Below, piece by piece: positions 1-6,742 of a stretch of 12,212 nt of DNA. Location: NCBI GenBank assembly GCA_038323965.1, contig JBBQHM010000063.1, positions 1-12,212 of the forward strand. Direction: 5' to 3'. The notes under the pieces are model-generated. The model ran no database searches. It saw only the letters and a program-made list of their open reading frames with translations, and was not told the DNA's origin. This stretch comes from JBBQHM01 sp038323965 (GTDB taxonomy: Bacteria; Verrucomicrobiota; Verrucomicrobiia; Chthoniobacterales; UBA10450). The position numbers were made by a program, and so were the translations under genes. Every line of letters starts with the position of its first letter. The stretch's first letter is position 1.

Positions 1-151
1 CATGATACCGATCGGAAGTCTGCAGGCGGGCGCGATGGCGCATTGGTTCGGCGCCCCCGCCGCGGTCGCGATCGGAGCCGGGGTTTGCATGGTGGCGGCA
101 ATCGTTGCGCGAATTGTTATTTCGCGGCGCGCGCAGGCCACCGAAACTTAG
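1..151 (+). CDS. C-terminal end of a major facilitator superfamily (MFS) transporter, partial at the left edge
   Basis: An open frame enters from the left edge (first full codon at base 2) and ends at the TAG at 149-151, giving 49 visible residues. The segment starts with a PIGSLQAGAMAHWFGAP stretch and continues into a hydrophobic helix of about 20 residues (APAAVAIGAGVCMVAAIVAR region), ending in a short basic tail (SRRAQATET). A Pro-x-Gly-Ser-Leu-x-Ala-Gly turn before a last hydrophobic helix is typical of the twelfth transmembrane segment of EntS/MFS_3-type exporters. The gene would encode an inner-membrane secondary transporter, but the substrate cannot be read from this fragment. It converges on the minus-strand outer-membrane gene downstream. 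The frame assignment is sound; the family call is moderate because most of the protein lies outside the window. Confidence 0.6.
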   Translation, partial: MIPIGSLQAGAMAHWFGAPAAVAIGAGVCMVAAIVARIVISRRAQATET

Positions 152-181
152 CAACGATCTTCGCCCGCGCAGGAGAGGCGC

Positions 182-210
182 GCCTTGTTGACTCGGCGCG
201 CGAACAAGGC
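182..210. repeat. Inverted repeat in the convergent intergenic gap
   Basis: GCCTTGTT (182-189) is the exact reverse complement of AACAAGGC (203-210), separated by a 13-base GC-rich loop. It lies 30 bases after the MFS stop codon and 14 bases before a second, stronger hairpin. No T-run follows it on the plus strand, so it is not a textbook terminator; it may help end the MFS transcript or protect its 3' end. Confidence 0.4.
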
Positions 211-220
211 CGATGTACAG

Positions 221-253
221 CAAACAGGCGCACCGGATTTCCGGTGCGCCTGT
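221..253 (-). terminator. Perfect 13-bp hairpin, probable terminator of the outer-membrane barrel gene
   Basis: ACAGGCGCACCGG (224-236) pairs perfectly with CCGGTGCGCCTGT (241-253) around an ATTT loop. The hairpin begins 21 bases past the stop codon of the minus-strand barrel gene at 275. Read on the minus strand, the stem ends in a short run of three T before a G, a weak version of the intrinsic-terminator U-tract. On the plus strand no T-run follows. The position between two convergent genes suits a terminator, possibly acting in both directions. Confidence 0.6.
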
Positions 254-274
254 CGCGAACCTAACAAATACTTT

Positions 275-1111
275 CTAGCGTCGGAACAAGTTCATGAACA
301 ACACGTTCACCTTCACGGTGACTTGATCGTTCACGAGATTCACGTCCTGACTACGCGGAGTGATGGCGCCGTTGCCGCCGGGAGAGAAATTGTCGTCGCC
401 GAATTCGCTATGCCGGTACTCGACGCCTGCAGTGAGCCAGCGGTTGATCTGGTATTCGAGTCCACCACCTACGGTCCATCCCACCATGATGTTTTCATCT
501 TCACTACGGAGCGAGTCGAAGCTGGTCCCGACGCCGTCATTGAATGCACGGTCGCGGACCGCGAGGGTGGTGTCTGCGAAGCCTACGCCGCCCGTCACAT
601 ACAACATGATGCAGCCGAAGGTGTAACCGATCCGGGGACGGACCGAAGCGAACCAATCGGTAGTGAGCTCGCGACCCAAGGCGCCCGTCGTCTCATCGGT
701 GTCGGTGATAACTCGCGCCCTCCCGTTGAAGGTGCGGTCCACATCGCCGGCGCCTTGGAAGTCGCCTTCGATGCCGAACACCCAGCGTTTCCACTGAAAA
801 TTGTAACCGATCTGCCAGCCACCGATGAATTCCAACTCATCGCGCCCATTCTCTGCCTCGTCCTGGAATACGACTGGGCCTTGATCTTGCGTGGGCTGAT
901 TAATAGAGTCGAGAGTTTCGCTCAGGTCGAACTCGTTAAAGTTCACACCGGCATTGCCGCCGATATAAAATCCCGTCCAGTTGCACTCGGGTGCCGCTAC
1001 GGCTGCCGTCATCTGTTTGTCTTTCCCGGACATCTCGGTGCCGGCATTCGCTGCATTAAGGCTCAAGCCGAGTACCGCGATGGCGGCAACGGCAGTAAAA
1101 ACTTTTTTCAT
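275..1111 (-). CDS. Outer-membrane beta-barrel protein (Omp25/Omp31-like, OMP_b-brl family)
   Basis: The 278-residue product begins with a clear Sec signal peptide: Lys-Lys, a hydrophobic core, and a likely cleavage after Ala-Asn-Ala at residue 23. A short linker is followed by CNWTGFYIGGNAG (residues 43-55), the first-strand signature of small porin-like barrels related to Omp25/Omp31. Alternating polar/hydrophobic strands follow, including GGWQIGYNFQWKRWVFGIEGDF (about 97-118), RPRIGYTFGCIMLYVTGGVG (158-177), and WTVGGGLEYQINRWLTAGVEYRH (212-234). The last strand (about 263-276) ends near Phe276 followed by Arg-Arg. The likely place is the outer membrane as an eight-stranded barrel with a structural or adhesion-type role; no transport substrate can be inferred. 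The ATG at 1109-1111 gives a complete signal peptide, but no good Shine-Dalgarno is visible before it. The gene follows lpd on the same strand after 131 bases, so it is probably transcribed separately. Confidence 0.88.
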   Translation of the reverse strand: MKKVFTAVAAIAVLGLSLNAANAGTEMSGKDKQMTAAVAAPECNWTGFYIGGNAGVNFNEFDLSETLDSINQPTQDQGPVVFQDEAENGRDELEFIGGWQIGYNFQWKRWVFGIEGDFQGAGDVDRTFNGRARVITDTDETTGALGRELTTDWFASVRPRIGYTFGCIMLYVTGGVGFADTTLAVRDRAFNDGVGTSFDSLRSEDENIMVGWTVGGGLEYQINRWLTAGVEYRHSEFGDDNFSPGGNGAITPRSQDVNLVNDQVTVKVNVLFMNLFRR

Positions 1112-1242
1112 TTGGTAGGTTAGGTTGATGGATTGTTAGGTTTCGAGCAGCCTTTTCGCCGAGGGAGGACATTCTGACAAGCGAAAAGTTCAAAAAAATT
1201 AAGCCCGGCCTTTTTTAGCCTCTGCAGGAGAAAACCGCGGAC
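1112..1242 (-). other. Intergenic region between lpd and the barrel gene, with an 8-bp inverted repeat
   Basis: This 131-base gap must hold the 3' end of the suc-lpd transcript and the promoter/5' leader of the barrel gene. On the minus strand it contains an A-run, a GGCCGGGC core and then seven T (1192-1198), which resembles a weak terminator, although the stem I can draw is only three base pairs plus mismatches. Further along, CTTTTCGC (1152-1159) and GCGAAAAG (1181-1188) form an exact inverted repeat with a 21-base spacer. A TTGAAC hexamer (minus strand, 1193-1188) could be a -35 element, but no convincing -10 sits at the right distance. The promoter remains unassigned. Confidence 0.4.
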
Positions 1243-2646
1243 CTACCGGTTAGCGATGTGAATCGCGCGTTTTTCGACGCTCAACGCCGCTTCCTTTACC
1301 GCCTCGCTTAACGTCGGATGCGCGTGACAGGTTCGGCCCAAATCTTCCGCGCTCCCGCCAAATTCCATGACGGAAACGGCCTCGGCGATCAGCTCCGATG
1401 CGGCGTGCTGAAGGATATGCGCCCCAAGCAGACGATCGGTCTCTGCGTCCACGATGAATTTCACCACGCCTTCCGCGTCCTCGTTGGCAAGGGCGCGTCC
1501 ATTCGCGCGGAAGGGGAATTTGCCGATCCGAACGTTTATTCCCTGCTCCTTCGCCTGCTCCTCGGAAATTCCCACGCTCGCCAGCTCTGGATTTGTGTAA
1601 ATCACGCCCGGAATTGCGTCGTAGTTCACGTGGCCGGATTTGCCTGCTATATTTTCCACGCAGGCGATTCCTTCATCCTCGGCCTTGTGCGCCAGCATCG
1701 GACCCGCGATGACATCTCCGATGGCATAAATCCCCTCCACGTTCGTCCGGAAATGCTCGTCGACTTTTACGCGCTTCCGATCGTCCAGCTCAACGCCCAC
1801 GCCTTCGTCCAGAACGCCATCGGCAAAGGCGCGTCGTCCCACCGAAACAAGAACCTTGTCCGCCTCAAACGTTAGCTCCTCGTCGCCTTTGGTGGCGATT
1901 GCAGTCGCTTTGCCATTCTCGACTTTCACGCCGGTAATCTTCGTCTCGAGGTGAAATTTCAAGCCTTGGGCCGTGAGCGCTTTCTGCAACATGGTCACCA
2001 CCTCCAGATCGAAACCGAGGGCAATCCTCGGCAAAAATTCCACCACGGTGACTTCGCTGCCCAGCCGACTCCAGACCGAACCCAGCTCAAGTCCGATCGC
2101 GCCGGCCCCGACCACCAGCAGCTTCTTCGGCAGCTCGGTAAACGTCAGCGCCTCGGTGCTACTCACGATTGTCTGGCCATCAAATTTCGCGAACGGCAAC
2201 TCCACCGGAACGCTTCCGGTCGCGATCACTATATTCTTCGCTTCGATTTCCTGGGTCGCGGCTTCCGACTCAATCGAAATTTTTCCCGGCCCGGTGATTT
2301 TCCCGACCCCCGCGAAAACAGTCACTTTGTTCGACTTCATTAATTGACGAACACCGCCGACCAGCGTCTTCACGACTTTGTCCTTGCGCGCCAGCATCTT
2401 CGCAAGATCGACCCGCGCGCCGTCGATCACGATGCCGTGCTTCGCCGCTTCCTTGGTTGCGAAATGGAAATGATCGCTCGAAACAAGCAATGCCTTGCTC
2501 GGGATGCAGCCGACATTCAGGCAGGTCCCGCCGAGCTCCTTATCCTTTTCGATGATCGCGGTCTTCAGCCCAAGCTGTCCGGCCCGAATCGCCGCGACGT
2601 AACCGCCGGGGCCTGAGCCAATGATGACGACGTCGAACGTTTCCAT
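1243..2646 (-). CDS. lpdA: Dihydrolipoyl dehydrogenase (E3 subunit of 2-oxo acid dehydrogenase complexes)
   Basis: This 467-residue flavoprotein reoxidises the dihydrolipoyl group of E2, passing electrons through its FAD and active-site disulfide to NAD+. The N-terminal FAD-binding GSGPGG motif is at residues 10-15 and the redox pair Cys42/Cys47 lies in GGTCLNVGCIPSK (39-51). The NAD-binding VVGAGAIGLELGS motif is at about 178-190, a second FAD contact is at YAIGDV (307-312), and the C-terminal catalytic His443/Glu448 is in HAHPTLSE. Length and all motifs are normal for the family, so it should be fully active. The ATG follows the sucB stop codon after only three bases, which ties it to the sucA-sucB operon and implies that it serves 2-oxoglutarate dehydrogenase. 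It may also supply E3 to pyruvate dehydrogenase or the glycine cleavage system; this cannot be judged here. Confidence 0.97.
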   Translation of the reverse strand: METFDVVIIGSGPGGYVAAIRAGQLGLKTAIIEKDKELGGTCLNVGCIPSKALLVSSDHFHFATKEAAKHGIVIDGARVDLAKMLARKDKVVKTLVGGVRQLMKSNKVTVFAGVGKITGPGKISIESEAATQEIEAKNIVIATGSVPVELPFAKFDGQTIVSSTEALTFTELPKKLLVVGAGAIGLELGSVWSRLGSEVTVVEFLPRIALGFDLEVVTMLQKALTAQGLKFHLETKITGVKVENGKATAIATKGDEELTFEADKVLVSVGRRAFADGVLDEGVGVELDDRKRVKVDEHFRTNVEGIYAIGDVIAGPMLAHKAEDEGIACVENIAGKSGHVNYDAIPGVIYTNPELASVGISEEQAKEQGINVRIGKFPFRANGRALANEDAEGVVKFIVDAETDRLLGAHILQHAASELIAEAVSVMEFGGSAEDLGRTCHAHPTLSEAVKEAALSVEKRAIHIANR

Positions 2647-2649
2647 TTC

Positions 2650-3873
2650 TTAAAAATCGATCGGCAGCGTCTTCGGATTTTCGATTCCCTCTTTCACCTT
2701 GATCAGGAACGTCACCGCTTCCTTACCGTCGACCGCACGATGATCGTAACTGAGCGCGAGATACATCATCGGCCGGACCACGACGGCACCATTCGCTGCA
2801 ATCGGGCGCTCCAGAATCTTATGCATGCCAAGAATTCCGCTCTGGGGCGGGTTCAAGATCGGTGTGCTAAATAGAGAACCGTAAACGCCGCCGTTCGAAA
2901 TCGTGAACGTGCCGCCCTGCAATTCTTCGATCTTCAATTTCCCTTCGCGTGCTTTCTTCGCGTATTCGCCGATGTCGCGCTCGAGATCCGCGAACGATTT
3001 TTTGTCGGCATCACGGACGATCGGCACGACGAGCCCACGCTCGGTTCCGACCGCCACTCCAATGTCGAAAAAGTGATTCTGAATGAAATCATCGCCTTCG
3101 ATTCGCCCGTTGATCGAGGGCACCGCTTTCAGGGCCGCGACCGTCGCCTGAATAAAAAATGACATAAAGCCCAGCTTCATCCCGTGCTTCTTGGTGAAGG
3201 CTTCCTGCGCGTGCGCCCGGAGCGCGAAAACCTCGCTCATGTCGCATTCATTAAAAGTGGTGAGAATTGCCGCCGTCTGCTGCGCCATGACCAGCTGCTG
3301 CGCAATTTTCCGGCGCAACGGCGACATGCGGGTGCGGGTGAAACGCCCGCTCTCCGCTTTTTGCGGCGCGGGAGTTGATTCAACGCGAGCTTCCGGCTCG
3401 GCGGCTTTTGTCTCGCCCGCGTCCTGACCCTTCGCGGCGGCAAGCGCGTCGCCTTTGGTTACGCGTCCGCCCTTACCAGTCCCGGTGATATTGCCCGCGT
3501 CGAGTTTCTCTTCCGCCACGACTCGTCGGACCGATGGCGATAAAGTCTTCGCCGCGGGATGCTCGCTCGCAGCGGCTTGGTTCGGATCGGGCTTCGCCGC
3601 AACCGACGTTTCCGTTCGTGTCGGAACCGGCACGGCGCCGCCTTCTTCAATCGTTGCCACCACTTCGCCGATCTTCACTTCCTGCCCCTCCGCCACTTTC
3701 GTGCGCAGGATTCCGGCACGCTCCGCGACGATCTCCGTCGAAACCTTGTCAGTCTCCAGCGTGAACAACGGCTCCCCGGCGTTTACCGATTCGCCATCTT
3801 TTTTATGCCAGACGGAGACGACACCACTGGAAATTGACTCGCCGACTGCCGGAATTTTGACCTCGAGACTCAT
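2650..3873 (-). CDS. sucB: Dihydrolipoyllysine-residue succinyltransferase (E2 of 2-oxoglutarate dehydrogenase)
   Basis: The 407-residue protein is the core of the 2-oxoglutarate dehydrogenase complex and transfers the succinyl group from lipoyl-lysine to CoA. It has one N-terminal lipoyl domain (about 2-77) with the lipoylated Lys43 in ETDKVSTEI. An Ala/Pro/Glu-rich linker follows, then a peripheral-subunit-binding domain (about 110-142, SPSVRRVVAEEKLD...GRVTKGD), a second flexible linker, and the catalytic acyltransferase domain (about 178-407). The catalytic motif SYDHRAVDG (375-383) contains His378 and Asp382. One lipoyl domain, the position behind sucA and the overall length favour the succinyl-transferring type over the acetyl-transferring PDH E2. 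The start is the ATG at 3871-3873, which gives a standard lipoyl domain start. It lies 48 bases after sucA and 3 bases before lpd on the same strand, forming one operon. Confidence 0.96.
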   Translation of the reverse strand: MSLEVKIPAVGESISSGVVSVWHKKDGESVNAGEPLFTLETDKVSTEIVAERAGILRTKVAEGQEVKIGEVVATIEEGGAVPVPTRTETSVAAKPDPNQAAASEHPAAKTLSPSVRRVVAEEKLDAGNITGTGKGGRVTKGDALAAAKGQDAGETKAAEPEARVESTPAPQKAESGRFTRTRMSPLRRKIAQQLVMAQQTAAILTTFNECDMSEVFALRAHAQEAFTKKHGMKLGFMSFFIQATVAALKAVPSINGRIEGDDFIQNHFFDIGVAVGTERGLVVPIVRDADKKSFADLERDIGEYAKKAREGKLKIEELQGGTFTISNGGVYGSLFSTPILNPPQSGILGMHKILERPIAANGAVVVRPMMYLALSYDHRAVDGKEAVTFLIKVKEGIENPKTLPIDF

Positions 3874-3921
3874 GCGCGCGTTACTCTATGGCAAAGCATT
3901 CTGCGCGTCGAACGTGATGTG

Positions 3922-6666
3922 TTAAATCGTGAACGCTTCGCGAATCAACTGCGCCTGTTCGCGCTTGTGAATCGTAATCGCGCCTGCCGCCGGGCTCGCG
4001 CTGGGATGGCGCCCCGCGTAGGTGACTTCGCGACCGAAAAAGCGACGGAGCCGGATTTCGATGAAGGCCCAGCCTCCCATGTTGCGCGATTCTTCCTGGC
4101 ACCAGATCAGTTTCGCTTTTTTCGGGAAAGCCTCGATTGCTTTGCGCAATTGCTTTTCCGCGATCGGATAAAGCTGCTCGATCCGGATTATCGCGGTGTT
4201 CGTGATCTTATGTTTTTCCCGGTAGGCCGCGAGATCGTAGTAAACCTTCCCGGAGCAGAGGATGATGCGCTCGACCTTCGCCAGCTTCGTTTCGTCGGGA
4301 ATGATCTCGTGAAATTTGTCGTCGGTGAATGCGCGCGCCGGTGACGACGCAAACTCCGCGCGCAACAGACTCTTCGGCGTCATGATGATAAGCGGTTTGA
4401 CGAAATCGCGTTTCATCTGCCGGCGCAGCACGTGAAAATATTGAGCCGCGGTCGTGACGTTGCAGACTTGGATGTTGTCTTCGCCGCAGAGCTGCAGAAA
4501 GCGTTCAAGCCGTGCGCTGGAATGTTCCGGCCCCTGCCCTTCGTAGCCGTGCGGCAGCAGCAGCACGATGCCGCTCGGTCGTTGCCACTTCGATTCCGCC
4601 GAGACGATGAATTGATCGATGATCGTCTGCGCGCCGTTCGCGAAATCGCCAAACTGCGCTTCCCACGCGATCAGCATATTCGGGAAATCGAGAGAGTAAC
4701 CGTAATCGAAGCCGAGCACCGCCGCCTCGGAGAGCAGACTATTATAAATACAGATGCGACCCTGGTCGGTCGCGAGATTCATGAGCGGCATGTAGGGCGC
4801 ACCGGTTTTCGCGTCGTAGAGGAATGAATGACGGGTACTGAATGTGCCGCGCCGGCTATCCTGGCCCGACAAGCGCACCGGGATTCCCTCCAGCAGCAGC
4901 GAACCGAAGGCGAGCGCCTCGGCGTAATGCCATTCAAACAAGCCGCCCTTTTCGTAAACGTCGCGCCGATGATCCAGCACCGCGCGTTTCACTTTTGGCT
5001 GCACGTTAAAATTCGGCGGCACCGACGTCAACGCATCGACAATTCGCTTGAGCGCTTCCGGCGTGATCGATGTATCCGGCGATTCCGCGGCGTAATTCGG
5101 CTGAAAGACAGCCGTCGATTCCATGAACTTCGCAAACTTATCGGCGCGTTGTTTGTCGAGCGCTTTGACCTCTTCCAGCGTCATATCGAGGCGAAGCTCA
5201 AACTCCACCTCCAGCGAAGCCGCGTTTTCTTCGCTGAGATCGCCAGATTTTAACAACTCCGCCTTGTAGATTTGCGCCGCGGACGGGCGACTCCTGATTT
5301 TCTCGTAGAGATCCGGCTGCGTGAACGCCGGTTCGTCTCCTTCGTTGTGTCCGTATTTGCGGTAGCAATACATGTCGATGACGAAGTCGCGTCCGAATTC
5401 CTGGCGGAAATCGAGCGCCATCTCCGTGGCAAACTTTAACGCCACCGGATCCTCGCCATTCACATGCAGGATCGGCACCTCGATCATCTTGGCGATGTCG
5501 GTGCAATACATCGACGAGCGCGCATCTTCGGGCAAAGTGGTGAAGCCAATCTGGTTGTTCACCACCACGTGCACAGTTCCGCCCGTGGAGTAGCCGGGCA
5601 ACTGCGACATGTTCAGCGTTTCCGCGACAACTCCCTGTCCGGCGAAAGCGGCGTCACCATGAATCAAAAGCGGCAGGACCTTGCGCCGATGTTCCGTGTC
5701 GCCGCGAATACGCTGGCGGGCGCGCGCGTTCCCTTCGACCACGGGATTGACCGCCTCGAGATGGCTCGGGTTCGCCGAAAGCCGGATCTCGACCTCGCCG
5801 CCGCCAGCGAGCTTCCGCACCGTCTGGTAGCCGAGGTGATATTTTACGTCGCCATCGCCCGCCACCAGCTCGGGCACATAGTTCTCGCTAAATTCCGTGA
5901 AGATGACCTTCAGTCCCTTCTGCAGGAAATTCGCGAGAACATTCAGCCGTCCGCGGTGCGCCATTCCCATGCAGATTTCCTCGACCCCAACCGCCAGGCA
6001 TTTGTGCAACAGCTGATCGAGAATCACCATCAAACCCTCGGAGCCTTGTAGCGAAAAACGCTTCTGTCCGACGTAGCGCGTATGGAGAAAGACCTCGAAC
6101 GTTTCGGATTCAAGCAGCGAGCGCAGCAGCGCCAGTTTTGTTTCCCGCGGCGCATCGCGACTCGCCAAGCGCGATTCGAGCCGGTGGCGGACCCAATTCC
6201 GGATGCGGGTATTCTGGATGTGCTGAAACTCGGCACCGATCGTATCGGCATAGATCGTCTCCAACTGCGCGATCATTTCGCGCAGTCGCATCTCGCGGCC
6301 TTCCAGGAAGAACTTCGAACAGACGCGCAGATCGAGATCCTTGTCGGTAAAACCAAGCTCGCGCAGCGTCAGCAAGGGATTCTCTGGGCGTTTCTCCGCC
6401 AGCGGATTTACGCGCGCGATCGTGTGCCCAAGCGTGCGGTACCCATAAACAAGCCCGTCCACGCGGGTCTGCAGCGGACCTTCCCGGAATTCGTGTCGCT
6501 CCGTCGCGGCGGCAGCCTGCCCATTTTTCCCGTCCGTACTCCCAAGCTCGAACCCGTCGAAAAATGCACGCCAACCGGCGTCAACCGAGTCGGGATCGCT
6601 CTGCCAGCGTCCGTAGTTTTCCTCCAGAATGTCGAGATTCAACCGGCTCGCGAATGACGAAGGCAT
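3922..6666 (-). CDS. sucA: 2-oxoglutarate dehydrogenase E1 component (thiamine diphosphate-dependent)
   Basis: E1o decarboxylates 2-oxoglutarate on thiamine diphosphate and succinylates the lipoyl arm of SucB. From the ATG at 6664-6666 the protein has 914 residues, the usual family length. The N-terminal E2-binding segment shows YGRWQSDPDSVDAGWRAFF (about 18-36). The catalytic region has GMAHRGRLNVL (234-244, active-site His237), SANPSHLEAVNPVVEG (297-312) and the ThDP/Mg site GDAAFAGQG (337-345) to NNQIGF (370-375). The pyrimidine-binding domain has GQDSRRGTFSTRHS and HGYEGQGPEHSSAR, both typical of E1o. The longest frame begins at a TTG at 6700-6702, adding 12 residues with no family similarity; the ATG fits the usual N-terminus better, though neither start has a strong ribosome binding site. 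The gene leads the sucA-sucB-lpd operon and is divergent from the protease gene. Confidence 0.97.
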   Translation of the reverse strand: MPSSFASRLNLDILEENYGRWQSDPDSVDAGWRAFFDGFELGSTDGKNGQAAAATERHEFREGPLQTRVDGLVYGYRTLGHTIARVNPLAEKRPENPLLTLRELGFTDKDLDLRVCSKFFLEGREMRLREMIAQLETIYADTIGAEFQHIQNTRIRNWVRHRLESRLASRDAPRETKLALLRSLLESETFEVFLHTRYVGQKRFSLQGSEGLMVILDQLLHKCLAVGVEEICMGMAHRGRLNVLANFLQKGLKVIFTEFSENYVPELVAGDGDVKYHLGYQTVRKLAGGGEVEIRLSANPSHLEAVNPVVEGNARARQRIRGDTEHRRKVLPLLIHGDAAFAGQGVVAETLNMSQLPGYSTGGTVHVVVNNQIGFTTLPEDARSSMYCTDIAKMIEVPILHVNGEDPVALKFATEMALDFRQEFGRDFVIDMYCYRKYGHNEGDEPAFTQPDLYEKIRSRPSAAQIYKAELLKSGDLSEENAASLEVEFELRLDMTLEEVKALDKQRADKFAKFMESTAVFQPNYAAESPDTSITPEALKRIVDALTSVPPNFNVQPKVKRAVLDHRRDVYEKGGLFEWHYAEALAFGSLLLEGIPVRLSGQDSRRGTFSTRHSFLYDAKTGAPYMPLMNLATDQGRICIYNSLLSEAAVLGFDYGYSLDFPNMLIAWEAQFGDFANGAQTIIDQFIVSAESKWQRPSGIVLLLPHGYEGQGPEHSSARLERFLQLCGEDNIQVCNVTTAAQYFHVLRRQMKRDFVKPLIIMTPKSLLRAEFASSPARAFTDDKFHEIIPDETKLAKVERIILCSGKVYYDLAAYREKHKITNTAIIRIEQLYPIAEKQLRKAIEAFPKKAKLIWCQEESRNMGGWAFIEIRLRRFFGREVTYAGRHPSASPAAGAITIHKREQAQLIREAFTI

Positions 6667-6703
6667 TTCACTTAACTGTGCAGCCGATCCCTTTGGCGGC
6701 AAG

Positions 6704-6733
6704 TTGACAGTCGCGATGACACTCCCTTATTTG
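6704..6733 (+). promoter_or_regulatory. Candidate sigma-70-type promoter for the HtrA-like protease
   Basis: A perfect -35 hexamer TTGACA sits at 6704-6709. With an 18-base spacer, TATTTG (6728-6733) is the best -10 match, at three of six positions, so the -10 is weak. Transcription would start near 6740, almost on top of the ATG at 6743. No ribosome binding site precedes that ATG. The hexamer lies in the only gap between divergent sucA and the protease, so some promoter must be close by; this exact assignment is tentative. Confidence 0.35.
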
Positions 6734-6742
6734 CGACGCAAA
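6730..6742. promoter_or_regulatory. 13-base palindrome abutting the protease start codon, possible operator
   Basis: TTTGCG-A-CGCAAA is a perfect palindrome with six-base arms around a central A. It overlaps the proposed -10 region and ends one base before the ATG at 6743. A protein bound here could control the protease and perhaps the divergent sucA. A palindrome of this size is expected by chance a few times in a window this long, so only the position makes it notable. Confidence 0.3.

Noticed and set aside
185..1123. A long plus-strand open frame (312 codons) fully antisense to the barrel gene
   Set aside because: Its translation has no signal peptide, domain or recognisable motif, while the minus strand encodes a barrel with a signal peptide and strand pattern. 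Long antisense frames are expected in GC-rich coding DNA.
1192..1216. A-run, GC core, T-run resembling an intrinsic terminator after lpd
   Set aside because: The stem is only about three base pairs with mismatches, so I mention it in the intergenic entry without calling it a terminator.
1318..2616. Several plus-strand open frames across lpd
   Set aside because: They are shadows of lpd, whose FAD, NAD and disulfide motifs are all on the minus strand; no ribosome binding site or family similarity is seen.
4432..6657. Plus-strand open frames of 130-195 codons across sucA
   Set aside because: They are rich in Arg, His and Asp in a way typical of the antisense of GC-rich genes, with no motifs, and the minus-strand E1o reading is unambiguous.
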